Origin: Typhlomys cinereus
Taxonomy: Eukaryota > Chordata > Mammalia > Rodentia > Platacanthomyidae
Direction of reading: 5' to 3'
Assembly: GCA_023101885.1 (NCBI GenBank)
Contig: JALPQD010000294.1
Span: 1,477,501 to 1,541,500, forward strand
DNA: 64,000 bases
Positions 35,146 through 45,074 of this stretch are shown here, one piece after another (the stretch's first letter is position 1; every line of letters begins with the position of its first letter). Below the pieces are notes generated by a model. That model had not been told where the DNA came from, searched no databases, and saw nothing but the letters and a program-made list of their open reading frames with translations. The translations under genes were made by a program, and so were the position numbers.

Positions 35146-35480
35146 AATTATCTAGTTAAGGCAAATCTGTAAATTCTCTTGATTACGTATCTGAAGTGGG
35201 TCCCACTATGGGTGGGACCATTCCATGGGCAGGTGAGTAAGATGGAGAGAGAACTCAGTGGTTCTGGCAAGCTGGCAAGCTGGCAAACTAGAATGCAGCA
35301 TTGGTCCTTGACCCCCTCCACTCTTACTGTGTGTATGGCATGATCGGTTCCATTGGCTCCTGCTGGTATAACCTTCCTGCCACAATTGACTGCAGGCTGA
35401 AATTGTAAGCTGGAATAAAATTCTTTTTGTTCTCTGAACTTGTTTGGGTCATGTGTTTAATAGTAACAGAAATAAGAGTC
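35146..35480 (+). mobile_element. URR1-like DNA transposon, partial
   Basis: 'cactatgggtgggaccattc', 'catgggcaggtgagtaagat', 'gaactcagtggttctggca' and 'gcaggctgaaattgtaagct', ending 'ggaataaaattctttttgtt'. Same class as the copy at 14.2 kb but lacks the 'gtcaacttga' start. The 'ggcaagct' unit is tandemly repeated near 35270-35288. Confidence 0.5.
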
Positions 35481-36435
35481 GAAGACACTGCTCTCTCCAT
35501 TTGCTCTGGGCCATCTTACTTTTCCCACCTCTCAGATCTAGACATTCAGCATCCAGATCTGCCTCTCCAGTCTTGGCTGTTCTCCATGGCTCTAGAGGTG
35601 GGTATACCCACCCACCTGCACATGTTTTATAGCTGCTTCAAGTCCACCAGCTCCAATGCATGACGCTTTGCTTGTTTTTCCTAGCCTTTCGCTTTTATTT
35701 AGTGGATCCCTTTCCTTTATGTCTCTCAGTCTAGAAGTTTCATTGATGTCCGGACTTCAGTGTTCCTTGTGAATCATCTGTATGTCCCTTGATGCCTTCT
35801 ATTCTGAAGTGTAACTTTGCTGCCATTGTTCCTGAAGTGAGCTTCACCCTTTGCATGCTGTCCTCTCTCATAATATCTGCATAAATATCTTAGGCTCTGA
35901 GAATCACATCTTCTCTGCCACTCTTACTTGATTCTATCCCTGTGGTATGACAGCAGGCACAGACAATATGCAAATAAAGAGGACTGCTTGTGTGTCAATA
36001 AAACTTTATTTATGAAGTTGGGCTTCTTGTCTGATTTAGACCATGGACCATAGTTTCTCCATCCTTTCATTCAGAACATTGTGATTTCTAATCTGGGTTA
36101 ATCAGTCCAGAACTCATTCTTCTAATCAACTGTTTTCATCTTGAAGCCTACAGTTCAGGTCTGATTAAACACCTCAGATCTTAAGACTCTAGAAACCTGG
36201 CTATCTTTGAACATGTCACATGTTTGTGCTTCATAAATTTTCTTTAACTAAATTCTCCAGTTAGTTCCTTGTCCCCAGATATTAAGAAATACCCTCAGGA
36301 CATCTCTTTACAAAGCCCTCTATGCATCCATTTCCAGCTCACAACTCTTGCTTCTCTAACACTGGCTCAAGTGATCCCAGCTCTCCCAGTGCCATCTATA
36401 GTTTGTCTCCTTTTCCCAATCAAAAGTGCATTAGA
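35481..36435. other. Unique or eroded repeat sequence
   Basis: Pyrimidine-rich stretches (35500-35700, 36290-36400) could be very old L2. 'gcaaataaagaggactgctt' with 'tcaataaaactttatttatg' near 35970-36015 looks like an eroded repeat tail. No gene is seen. Confidence 0.35.
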
Positions 36436-36449
36436 AAGTGACTTTGTTT

Positions 36450-36681
36450 TGTGTGTGTGTGCGCACGTGTGGGGAGTGGGGAAGGGGGAAGAAAAGGCCT
36501 CTGTATGTGCCTGTGGAATCCTGGATTCTACTTTCTTCTTGGATTTTCCAGGCTCTGCCTTCTAGTGCGAAAATTCAATGTGCTGCCATTTCTGCCTGGC
36601 ATTTTTATGTGGGATCTGTTCTTTGAACTCAGGTCCTTTTGCTTGTGGCAAAGGCTTAACCCTTGGGTCATTTCTCCAGCT
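36450..36681 (-). mobile_element. B2/DIP-like SINE (left arm of an inverted pair)
   Basis: Plus strand: TG/GCG tail near 36448, 'tatgtgcctgtggaatcctg', 'tctgcctggcatttttatgt', 'gaactcaggtccttttgctt', and the head as 'tgggtcatttctccagctc'. 'gtgactttgtttt' on the left and 'atgactttctttt' on the right may be the worn target duplication. Confidence 0.85.
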
Positions 36682-36716
36682 CATGACTTTCTTTTTAAAA
36701 ACATTTTAATTATGAG

Positions 36717-36980
36717 GCTGGAGAGATGGCTCAGGGGTTAAGATTCTTTGCTTGCTTGGCAAGCAAAAGTTCCTGAATTCAGATCCCAGGTCCCATGTAA
36801 AAATGCCAGGTAGTGGCGATCTGAACTTCCTGTCCTGGTGAATGGAGCCTGGGAAAATCCAGACGGAAGCAAGGAGATAGAAGTATCCAGGATGATTCCT
36901 GAAGTCACCACTAGGCCTCCACAGGGACACAGTGTCCTCTGATACACACACATTAAATAAAATAAAGTTTATAAACTTTA
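36717..36980 (+). mobile_element. B2/DIP-like SINE, complete, with 14-bp target duplications
   Basis: Full-length copy: head 'gctggagagatggctcaggg', B-box-like 'cctgaattcagatcccaggt', body with 'gcctgggaaaatccagacgg', tail 'gatacacacacattaaataa' and AATAAA. It is flanked by attttaattatgag at 36703-36716 and 36981-36994. It lies 35 bp from the opposite-strand copy with the heads facing each other. Confidence 0.9.
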
Positions 36981-36995
36981 ATTTTAATTATGAGA

Positions 36996-37055
36996 AGGAT
37001 GGAAAGAGAGAGAGAGGAAGAGAGAAAGAGAAAGAGAGAGAAGAGAGAGAGAAAG
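36996..37055. repeat. (GA)n microsatellite
   Basis: Imperfect GA tract (gagagagagaggaagagaga) directly after the right target duplication of the SINE. Confidence 0.85.
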
Positions 37056-37689
37056 GACATACATAGAAGTCACTGTGCATTCTAGGGACTGAACTTGGAT
37101 TACCAGGTTTACAGACAGGCACTAGGCCTGTGAGAGAGTGACTTTCTTGTTCAGTGAGAAAGTGACTTTCTTCAAAATCTTTGTTATTCCACAACATATT
37201 ACTTACTCTGTTTAAGTAAAAGAGCTGCTGTACTTACAGAGACTCACATTTTGATGCAAAATAAGCTCACTTATAGCTTACAAATTATAAAAATCTGCAG
37301 CACAGAGCAAACATAAGTTTGTCTGGGCCACCACCAGATCATTGGAATTGGTCACTTTCGCCTCACTGCTTCTTTCAAATCATTGCTGCAATGTGCTTAC
37401 TTCATCTGTCATTAATTTTTAAATTAAAATGAGGCAAATTTCTGGGTAAAAATGGAAAGGATGTTGAAGTCTACTAAGATGAAGTCATGGTAATGAAAAA
37501 AAAAAGGAAGCAAAAATCATTTTAGAAAATGAAAATGGCAGGAAACTGGAGAGTTGTATGGAGCACAGGTTGAATCTGTTAGTAGATAGGATTCTAAGAA
37601 ATGAATCAGACCAACTGTAAAGTGTGTAATGTCAGTGCAATTAACTGTGAGCAGTATATTAAGGAAATGGAAAATTATTTTAAGGCTTT

Positions 37690-37885
37690 GTCTGGAGCAA
37701 GCATGGTTCAATATGGGAAGTAGTAACCACATGTGACTATTTAAGTTTAAATAATGAAAATCAAATAAAATTTAAAATTTAATCCCCAGTCCCACAAGCA
37801 GTAATTCAAGTCCTTGGTAGCTACATGTGGCTAGCGGCCACCATATTGGACAGTGCAGACACAGAATGTTTCCATCATCCCTGAG
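37690..37885. repeat. hAT-like MITE fragment (palindromic type)
   Basis: 'ccacatgtgactatttaagt', AT-rich 'aaataaaatttaaaatttaa', 'gctacatgtggctagcggcc' and 'accatattggacagtgcaga'. The two 'acatgtg-cta' arms are arranged as in the palindromic hAT MITE seen at 32820. Confidence 0.6.
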
Positions 37886-39655
37886 AGTTCATTGGATAGT
37901 GCCAACCTGCAGCCATTAAAATCAAGTGTCTTGGAACCTTCAGTTAACTGAAGAAGGAGAGGGGATTTGTTGAAAAGGTAAAGGCCAAGTGTGCTGGCAA
38001 ACAACTTTGCTTAAATATAATGGATGGGTTCACAGAGTTGAGGCCTATTGGAAATTGGCCAACATCAGTGTGAAAAGGGAGCTGCCAGGTCTGAATGGAT
38101 TACCCCAGGGTCTCCACAGTGCTATAGACTTGTGAGAGCATCAGGTGTTAGCAGACATTTGTGTATGTGTGAAATAGAATGGAACAGACCAAAAAATTAT
38201 AGACTATGTTGCAGCAAAGGCAAATATTATTTGGTGAAATTCCTATTTGTGTAAAATATGTAAAGATCAGTCCATTTACAAAAAGTTCATCAATCTCTAT
38301 TTTTCAAACATAGATTATATATATATATACACACACACATATGCACACACACACACACACAAAACCAGAAGTATGTCTAGTTATTTTAAAAGCCAAAAGA
38401 CAGACTTCCATTTCTTTGGGCTGGGCTACATCTGAAGAATACAAACTTAACTTCCTCCTCCCAGATTCAGAAGCAGCCTGAGGCTGTTAGAGTCTAAGAG
38501 ACTCTGGGTTCATTCTTTATTTGCTCTTCTTTCTAGAAATGCCAGGCAGGTTTTACGCAATCCCTGATGATCTGTATTCCAGAAGAAATGTTTTTTGTTT
38601 CTTTTGTCACAGCAGAGAATGGACCACCAGAAGCTGCCTCACTTGGCTGGTCAAAAAGAGACAAACCCCATGGTCAGGTTAACCATGTGGGTACATTTGA
38701 GAAGGGCGACTGGAGCCTGGGATTGTATTCTTCAGCCATACAGGTCACCTTTCCATTTGGCAGAAACAGAAGTCCTACTAAATTTTGAAAGAAGAGAATA
38801 ATGCTTGTCTTATTCACATATTAATATGATTTATTTAAAAACCCTGACCCTAGAGCTTTGGAAAGACTTGTAATTCTCTGTTTATCTCTTGGAAGACTGA
38901 CAATGAATGTTCGGGTTTCCCCCTCCAGTCTTCTGAATGATCTTTTTGGAGCTGGAGGCCTACTGTACTCAGTACCCTATACATTACATGGTAATATAGA
39001 AGCCTTGATTGCTGACTTAGGCCAATTTAATTACAAATTAGAAGGAAAAAAGCCTCTAGCTTATTGGAAATTCCTATGGCTGGCCACCCAAATTTGCTTA
39101 AACCCTGAAAACTTGATTAGTCACTTGAAAAATAGCATTGATTACTTGTAATTGTCATTAGAAGATCAGTTTCAAAATCTTTTCCTTGGGTTAAATGCCA
39201 AATCAATTCTGTCTGAAAAACACACATCTGCTTCATCTGAATGATCAAGATTTCCATAGGCAAGACTTTTTGTTTTAATGGGCTAGATAGTAACTGAAAT
39301 TTTAGAAGTAATTTCCCAAGAAGACATTTTTTTTTGAAAATTGATCTTGTATTTCTTTTACATTGTTTTCAGCATTTTATGTAGCAAATGCACATAAGAC
39401 TTTGACAGAAAACAGAAGAAATATTAGTGGAAGAAAAAATGGAAAAAGCTGCCATCATAAACAAAATATTGCAAAGGTCAGAAAATTTGGCATGGACAAG
39501 GGCTTCATAAAAGTGGTCACTCAGCTAGTTCCTATGTCCATTGTGTACCCACAATTCCACATGGAGGAGACTCTGTGAATAGGTCTACACCTTCCAAGAA
39601 GACATTTTAGACAGATGAGCTATTCCGAATTTCTTTGCCTCTCAGTTTTATGTAA
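37886..39655. other. Unique sequence with an AT/CA microsatellite
   Basis: An (AT)6-(AC)n tract lies at 38314-38362. ORFs of 97 codons (38858-39151) and 71 codons (39363-39578) have no recognised domain. 39363-39590 has the purine-rich look of a decayed coding or processed sequence but I cannot name a parent. Confidence 0.35.
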
Positions 39656-39662
39656 TAGCATA

Positions 39663-39690
39663 CACATACACACACACACACACACACATT
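39663..39690. repeat. (CA)n microsatellite
   Basis: About 14 CA units in a run, 80 bp upstream of a second, longer TG tract belonging to the next SINE. Confidence 0.9.
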
Positions 39691-39768
39691 TCCTTTAAGT
39701 GTGGTGGTAAGCAATTTTTTGCATGTACATGTGCATATGCTTGTACATCCATATGTGTGCGTACGCAC

Positions 39769-39769
<1 letters not shown>

Positions 39770-39815
<46 letters not shown>

Positions 39816-40041
39816 GAAGAAGGCACTGTGTGTGCCTGTGGTGGCCCAATGGTGACTTTGGAAATCACCCTGGATTGTTCTTCCTTGCTTTGCTCTGGGG
39901 TTTCTCAGCCCAGTCTTCCAAGGCCAGAAGTACAAGCTGGTGTTATTTCTGCCTGATGTTTTTACATGGGATCTGGGAATCTGAACTCAGGTCATTTTGC
40001 TTTTGAGGCAAAGTTTTAACCCCTGAGCCATCTCTCCAGCC
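39770..40041 (-). mobile_element. B2/DIP-like SINE with long (TG)n tail
   Basis: Tail (TG)n at 39770-39814, 'gtgtgcctgtggtggcccaa', 'tttctgcctgatgtttttac', 'gaactcaggtcattttgctt' and the head as 'taacccctgagccatctctc'. The A-box region is nearly intact. Confidence 0.85.
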
Positions 40042-40204
40042 CTGTAAATAAAACTTTGCTTGGGAATGTTTCTGTGTTTTGTCCTTCAGCTTTCACTGCC
40101 AACTTTGTGCTCTTATCAGAGTTGTACCAGTCCTTAAACCATATGGCCTGAAAAATTTAGACTCTTAAGCTGCATGTTCCCAAGGGATCTCCAGCTGAAG
40201 TTTC

Positions 40205-40965
40205 ATAAGCCCCTCCAGTGCGACATGTCTGGTCCTGAGTTAACCTTCTTCCTGCCTGAATCCTTCAAATCCTCTCACTGTAATCCCTATCTTGGGAGAT
40301 GGTTTAAGCAGTTCCCTCCTTTCTTAAGCCAGCAGCTTTGACGTGTTCTTGGTTTCCCTTGTCATCGGTTTCCACCTTAGAATGCCCTCCCTTCTTCTGC
40401 AGAAGTGCCTGGTAAATCTCAGCTGCCCAGCAGTGCCTGAGGCGGGCTTACTATCTTTCACCAGCATTAAGGCCACAGGCCCGGAACCATCCCTTCTGTA
40501 TTCCAGTTCCTCATCTGAGCTTCCTCTTTGTAATCTTTCTGAAAACAAGCACGTTCCTGGTGCCCCTTGATGTGTGTGTTGCTCCCCTGTAGCAAACTGT
40601 CTTATCTCTATGTTGCTCACAAGGTGAAATAGAATTCCTGGAGAAAGGCTAATGCTCTACCTGTTGGGCCCTGGCTGGCTGACTGCTCAAAGGCTCTGCT
40701 TCAGTCTTGTGAGATGTCTATCTAGTTTCTTCAAATGAAAGATGTTTTCATGTCTACTGCCATTACCCATATGCTTCCCCTCCCCCCAAAAACTACTTTT
40801 CCATGCTTCAAGGCTAGACACAAATGCCACCTCCACCGGAACCATTTATAATTATTCCGTGAAGTTGTTGATGTATTGCATTCTCTGCTTTCCATTTCTC
40901 TCTTAAAGCACTTTTCATATTTTACGACCATCCACTGATATGTAAGGTATTCGTTAGGGCTGTTC
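40205..40965 (-). repeat. L2 LINE, long eroded fragment
   Basis: 'ggctagacacaaatgccacc', 'tccaccggaaccatttata' and 'cttaaagcacttttcatatt' at 40810-40925 are the reverse L2 3' end. Pyrimidine-rich text upstream (40205-40560) is consistent with the body of the same element, but that extension is less certain. Confidence 0.5.
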
Positions 40966-41105
40966 TTCAATGTTTCTGGATATTTTTCAATTCCATTATA
41001 AGACAGAGTTGATCTTAGTATCTTCTGGTTGAATGGCACCAATGAACGGAAAACAAGCTATGAGTCATTTCTACAATGGAATGGTTTTATTTATGTGAGA
41101 CTCTT

Positions 41106-41148
41106 TTTGTGAGGCAGAGTTTTAATCCCTGAGCCATCTCTCTAGCCC
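41106..41148 (-). mobile_element. 43-bp tailless SINE head with 15-bp target duplications
   Basis: On the minus strand this is only the first ~43 nt of a B2/DIP-like SINE: 'gggctagagagatggctcag' then 'ggattaaaactctgcctcac' and an A-run. It is flanked by ttatgtgagactctt at 41091-41105 and 41149-41163, a perfect 15-bp duplication. The SINE body, CA tail and usual A-tail are absent. It looks like retroposition of a truncated 5' SINE RNA (or its tRNA-like half), a class known in mammals as tailless retropseudogenes. Confidence 0.8.
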
Positions 41149-41163
41149 TTATGTGAGACTCTT

Positions 41164-42360
41164 GAAGTAACTTTTCCTCTTTCATCATGACTGGCAATAT
41201 AAAAAATCATACTTCTTCATGAAGGACTTGCTCATTTTGATCAACAATATATTGAGTTGTTATTGATGTGTAACTTAGCTAATGCCACTTAATAAAATGT
41301 ATTCTGTTGCTACAGATAGCAGGACTCATTTGGCATATATATTGTTTGACAAGATGATGGTAGGAATTCAGTAAAATCGTTCTTGAACAAATGCATACAA
41401 AAATGAGGTATTTATTGTTAAAATGATAAGAGAAACTCATTAACACAGTGTATCCACACCTGTTAGCAATAGTGGTCACTTGAGAGATGTATTTAAATAC
41501 TTCAAAGCTTTTATCACTGATAACAGTTTTCATTAGGTATTCAGTGTTATTTTGTTTTCTGGCTCTGGACCTCGCATTACAAGAAGAAAAATGTTTGAAA
41601 TGATGCTATCTAGAGTAACCTGTTCAGTGAATATCTCTCTTTCTCTACCTGGCTACATCGATCTGAACAGCGCATCTGTGCTTTTGAAACGAGTACTTCA
41701 CACTGTCAGCACTGCCTAATGTAAGCAAGCTTCTAAATGGGCCAGGGGCTGTGAAAACCCTGCAAACTAGCCCACTGAAGTTAAAGGATTGCTTGCTTTG
41801 AGGCAGATTGTTACAGAGACGTATTTTTCTACCATGGAATATGTCATGGAGCTGTCCTTGTGCCAACTGTAAGTGACTAGGATGGGCCAATCATTCTCCC
41901 TTGGAGCTGCTTCCTCTGTCTTCCTGGCAGAAGCTTGATATTAGGAAACTGTGACTAATAGCAGGACGAAAGAACCGTCAGAGACTCATCTAGCTGGGGA
42001 GCACTTCAAGAAGATCTTCAAAAAAGTAAAATATGGTTCCATTGGCAAAGATAAGATAGCAATGAGAAAAGTGGATAATCTTTCCTGAAGGGCCAGCACA
42101 GACCCAAAGATTCGTGAGAGGGGCCACGGTTATTTTATTTCATTGGAGGATGCCCAGTTTGTGATTCTCCAAGCCTACAAAGACAAAGAACTACAGAATC
42201 TTCACCGGCTCTGATGCTTTTCTCATTCTGACCTTTTTTTGGTGCAAGAGGGTAAGGAAGGCAGCATACCTAATAGAAGAGGATTCATCCTGGGCATCCA
42301 GCTGGCAGTCAATATCCAGAACATCCAACATCTACCTTCTGTGTGGCCCAAGGCAAAGTC
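41164..42360. other. Unique sequence, no gene seen
   Basis: The 41940-42330 part has a weak coding-like look (lysine-rich pieces) but is broken by stops and matches no parent I recognise. Confidence 0.35.
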
Positions 42361-42364
42361 GCCA

Positions 42365-42500
42365 CCTACCTGCTGTGTGACCTGAGGCAAAGCATCTCAT
42401 TTCAGTGCATCTCAGCTTCCTGTAGGAAATGTGCTCCTCACAGAGTGATCTGAAAATGTAGTGAGGGAAGGCATGCAAGATTTAGCAATCCTTACTAAGC
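42365..42500 (+). repeat. MIR SINE fragment
   Basis: 'ctacctgctgtgtgacctga', 'ggcaaagcatctcatttcag' and 'catctcagcttcctgtagga' follow the MIR core (gctgtgtgaccttgggcaag, ctcagtttcctc). A related 'ctaccttctgtgtggcccaa' occurs just upstream at 42333, suggesting a small duplication. Confidence 0.55.
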
Positions 42501-42573
42501 ACATGCTGAACTCATTGTCCAACAGGTAGTAAGGATTATTCTCTTCTGATAAATGTGTTAAAAAGTCACTTAT

Positions 42574-42811
42574 GGGCTGGAGAGATGGCCCAGAGGTTAA
42601 AACTCTGATTCTCAAGAAGAAGGTCTTAAGCTTGGATCCCAGGTCTTACATAAAATTGCCAGATGGAAATGATATAGGTCTTCACTTCCAGCCTTGGTGG
42701 GCAGGGTCTGGGAAATCCCAGAGCAAAACAAAAAGAAGACAAAAGATTCCCAAAGGAGCATGATTCCCAGTGTCACTCTTGGACTTCCATAGGGAAACAC
42801 AGTGCCCTCTG

Positions 42812-42859
<48 letters not shown>

Positions 42860-42872
42860 AATAAATAAATGA
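42574..42872 (+). mobile_element. B2/DIP-like SINE with long (CA)n tail
   Basis: Head 'gggctggagagatggcccag', B-box-like 'aagcttggatcccaggtctt', body 'gggcagggtctgggaaatcc', tail with (CA)n at 42814-42857 and AATAAATAAATG. Flanks 'aaaaagtcactt' and 'aaaagaagtcctt' may be worn target duplications. A second SINE of the same strand follows 16 bp later. Confidence 0.85.
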
Positions 42873-43352
42873 AAAAGAAGTCCTTGGGACTGGAGAGATG
42901 GTCAGGGGTTAAGACTCAGCCTCGAAAACAAAAGTTCTTGAGTTTGGATCCCAGGTCCCTGGTAAAAAACACCAGGTGGGCCAGCCTAATCTCTCCCCAT
43001 CCTGAAGCTCAGGGAAATTTGTGGAAGAGGGGGCGGTAAGATTGTAAGAGCACAAAGATAGGAGGAGTAAAGATATGCAAGATACTCCACACAAGTTAGG
43101 GCCAAAGCAATCATAATAGGACTTTGCATGAACTACACTATGTCCAACACATTATTGACCCCACAAAGTCTAGCATGGACTAAAGGCACTAGGATCCTTG
43201 GAGGCTAGGGAATGACAGTCACAGTAGTGTTCCTAAACTTAAGGGGAACACAGGAAAGGGTTCTGGGAAATGCCCCTGGGTTCTTGCACCTCATTGGAGA
43301 GGAAGACCCAGAGGAGAGTTTGGCATGCACATTAAGGGATGCTCCTGGGATT

Positions 43353-43440
43353 GGGGGGGAGGAGGCACTAGGGGATGAAGGGCGGAGGGGAGGGGGGAGC
43401 AGGGGGGTCAGGGGAAGGTGAAGGGAAGAAGGGAGCCAGT
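43353..43440 (+). promoter_or_regulatory. G-rich tract of L1 3' UTR, G-quadruplex-prone
   Basis: Many runs of three to six G (ggggggaggagg, ggaggggaggggggagcagg, ggggtcaggggaag). L1 3' UTR G-rich tracts of this kind can form G-quadruplexes in other mammals. The same tract, on the other strand, is at 45115-45195 and 10180-10265. Confidence 0.6.
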
Positions 43441-43463
43441 GTACCTATTAAGTTTGTATGAGC

Positions 43464-43464
43464 G

Positions 43465-43505
<41 letters not shown>
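43464..43505. repeat. (ATA)n microsatellite in the L1 tail
   Basis: About 13 uninterrupted AAT/ATA units in place of a poly(A) tail. Confidence 0.9.
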
Positions 43506-43509
<4 letters not shown>

Positions 43510-43651
43510 CACCAGGTGGAAACAAGGGCGGTCTGCACTTCAGGCCCTGGTAGGCAGAGCCTGGAAAATTCCAGAGGGAAGCAAGAAGGAGGTAGAAGCG
43601 ATCCAGGATAATTCCCAAAGTCACCCTTGCTCCTCCACAGAGACACACAGT

Positions 43652-43707
<56 letters not shown>

Positions 43708-43733
43708 CCACACACGCACACATGCACACACAC
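43652..43733. repeat. (CT)n-(CA)n compound microsatellite in a SINE tail
   Basis: About 16 CT units then CA-rich sequence to 43733. It lies where the DIP-like family normally carries CA repeats only. Confidence 0.9.
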
Positions 43734-43740
43734 AGAGTAC

Positions 43741-44612
43741 TTTTTTTTTAAAGTCCCTTACTTCAATATTTTGGCCTGCTTCTGAAAATGAATAAGCATG
43801 GAGAGCTTTATGCAGTGGAAAAGTGGAGAGGCAGGATGTAGAAAGTGAAAGATTGTATTCGAAATCACTTGTCCTTCTGGTTCCCTGTGATGAAACATCT
43901 TATACACACGGATATTAGGGTCCCATTGTCTGCAGAAGTCTGTGATGGCTCAGAGTGACAAGCTTCCTGCTGAGGGTAACAACCTGGAAACTCAACAAAG
44001 CCCCCAGTCTTTGCCATCACAGAGCAGAGCCTGGGGGTTGTTGGTTTTCTTCAAAGGCTACATTTGAGCTTTGTCAGCTGGCAGGACTGAAGTTTATCCC
44101 GTGTTCACTTCCCTTATCAGCCACCCATGGCAGGCACACATTTCTGCGCTCACTGAATGGCAAGACTTCAGCACTCCCCGTTGACAGAACTAATCCATCT
44201 TGCTGCCTTTTCCATCTTAAAATAACTCTGGAGCTGCTTATCAGGAAAAATGGAAGCAGCCATGATGGCTGGGGTGATTTCTCAGGCAGGGAGGAGCACT
44301 GACTTCAAACGGCTCTTTTTCCTCATGGAAACTCTTACGAGGATGAGCCAAGAGGTGGCTTGGAACATCTGGACCTATTCACGGGGGTGGAAGCTTTCTC
44401 ACCAGTCGCTGAGTGGGCTGTTCTCTCCAACCCTCTAAGTGCTTTATCTCTAAAATAGGTTCAATGGCCGCAAGAGCCTTGTCAGAGTTGAGACTTTCTT
44501 CATTCCCCTCAGTTCCCAGAGCAGCCTCTTCTCAGGGCAGCCAACCCCACTAGAGCAGGGATGGAAAACTTCCCATCGCTGGACTGAGCTTCCAGAACTG
44601 CCATTGCTTCAG
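43741..44612. other. Unique sequence, no gene seen
   Basis: A 115-codon ORF (43955-44302) has no recognised domain. The 43900-44500 segment is repeat-free and moderately GC-rich. Confidence 0.4.
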
Positions 44613-44615
44613 GAC

Positions 44616-45045
44616 TGTTATAGTTAGATACAGGTGTCAACTTGATAGTTGAGGGTTTGAGCTCTGAGTGCATCTGTGCAGAATCAGCAGTAGAGTTACA
44701 CCTGAGCGAGCTTATAGCAGATGGTCTGATGGGGAGGCTCAGTCCACAATGGGCGTAGCTAGTGTCTGAGCAAGTGGACAAGATGGAGGGAGCTGGGTGA
44801 GGAAATTGGCATCTTTCTGTACACTTGGCCAATCCGTGCTGATTTGGCAAGTTAAGGATCTTTCCTCTCTCAGTCATTATGTGAATATGTTGGGACCAGT
44901 TACCTCAGCCCCTGGTATTGGTATGGACTCTCCTGCCAGGCTGGAGAAGAAACTGTAACAAGAAACTGATAAATCAGAATAAAATCCTCTGTTTCCTTAA
45001 GTATCCATTGGCAACAACACAGAGTAACTGCAGGAAGGGCTTCCA
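44616..45045 (+). mobile_element. URR1-like DNA transposon
   Basis: Starts 'gttatagttagatacaggtg' and 'tcaacttgatagttgagggt', has 'gagctctgagtgcatctgtg', 'gctcagtccacaatgggcgt', 'ccagttacctcagcccctgg' and 'tatggactctcctgccaggc', and ends 'aataaaatcctctgtttcc'. It aligns over its whole length with 14238-14650. Confidence 0.65.
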
Positions 45046-45074
45046 GGACTCCAACACCTACATGGAGATTTTTC

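Larger units (their letters stand above)
42980..43505 (+). mobile_element. 5'-truncated L1 3' UTR nested in a SINE
   Basis: About 526 bp of L1 3' UTR. The same blocks occur in reverse in the L1 at 45.1-45.6 kb ('ctccccatcctgaagctcag', 'ggggcggtaagattgtaaga', 'caaagcaatcataataggac'). A G-rich tract (43353-43440) precedes 'cctattaagtttgtatgagc' and an (ATA)n tail. The flanking 14-bp repeat aaaacaccaggtgg (42966-42979, 43506-43519) is made of SINE sequence. Confidence 0.9.
42889..43735 (+). mobile_element. B2/DIP-like SINE split by a nested L1
   Basis: The first part (42889-42979) has head 'gactggagagatggtcaggg' and 'gagtttggatcccaggtccc'. The second part (43506-43735) continues with 'gtggaaacaagggcggtctg', 'gcctggaaaattccag' and a tail of (CT)n then (CA)n. 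The two join exactly at 'aacaccaggtgg' once the L1 and one duplication copy are taken out. The SINE therefore predates the L1. Confidence 0.9.

Noticed and set aside
36717..36790. tRNA-like A and B boxes in SINE heads as tRNA genes
   Set aside because: No cloverleaf-compatible acceptor stem or anticodon loop. They sit at the head of SINE bodies and are RNA polymerase III promoters of SINEs.
41940..42330. Possible processed pseudogene with lysine-rich coding-like pieces
   Set aside because: No parent gene recognised, no poly(A) tail or target duplication seen, and frames are short.
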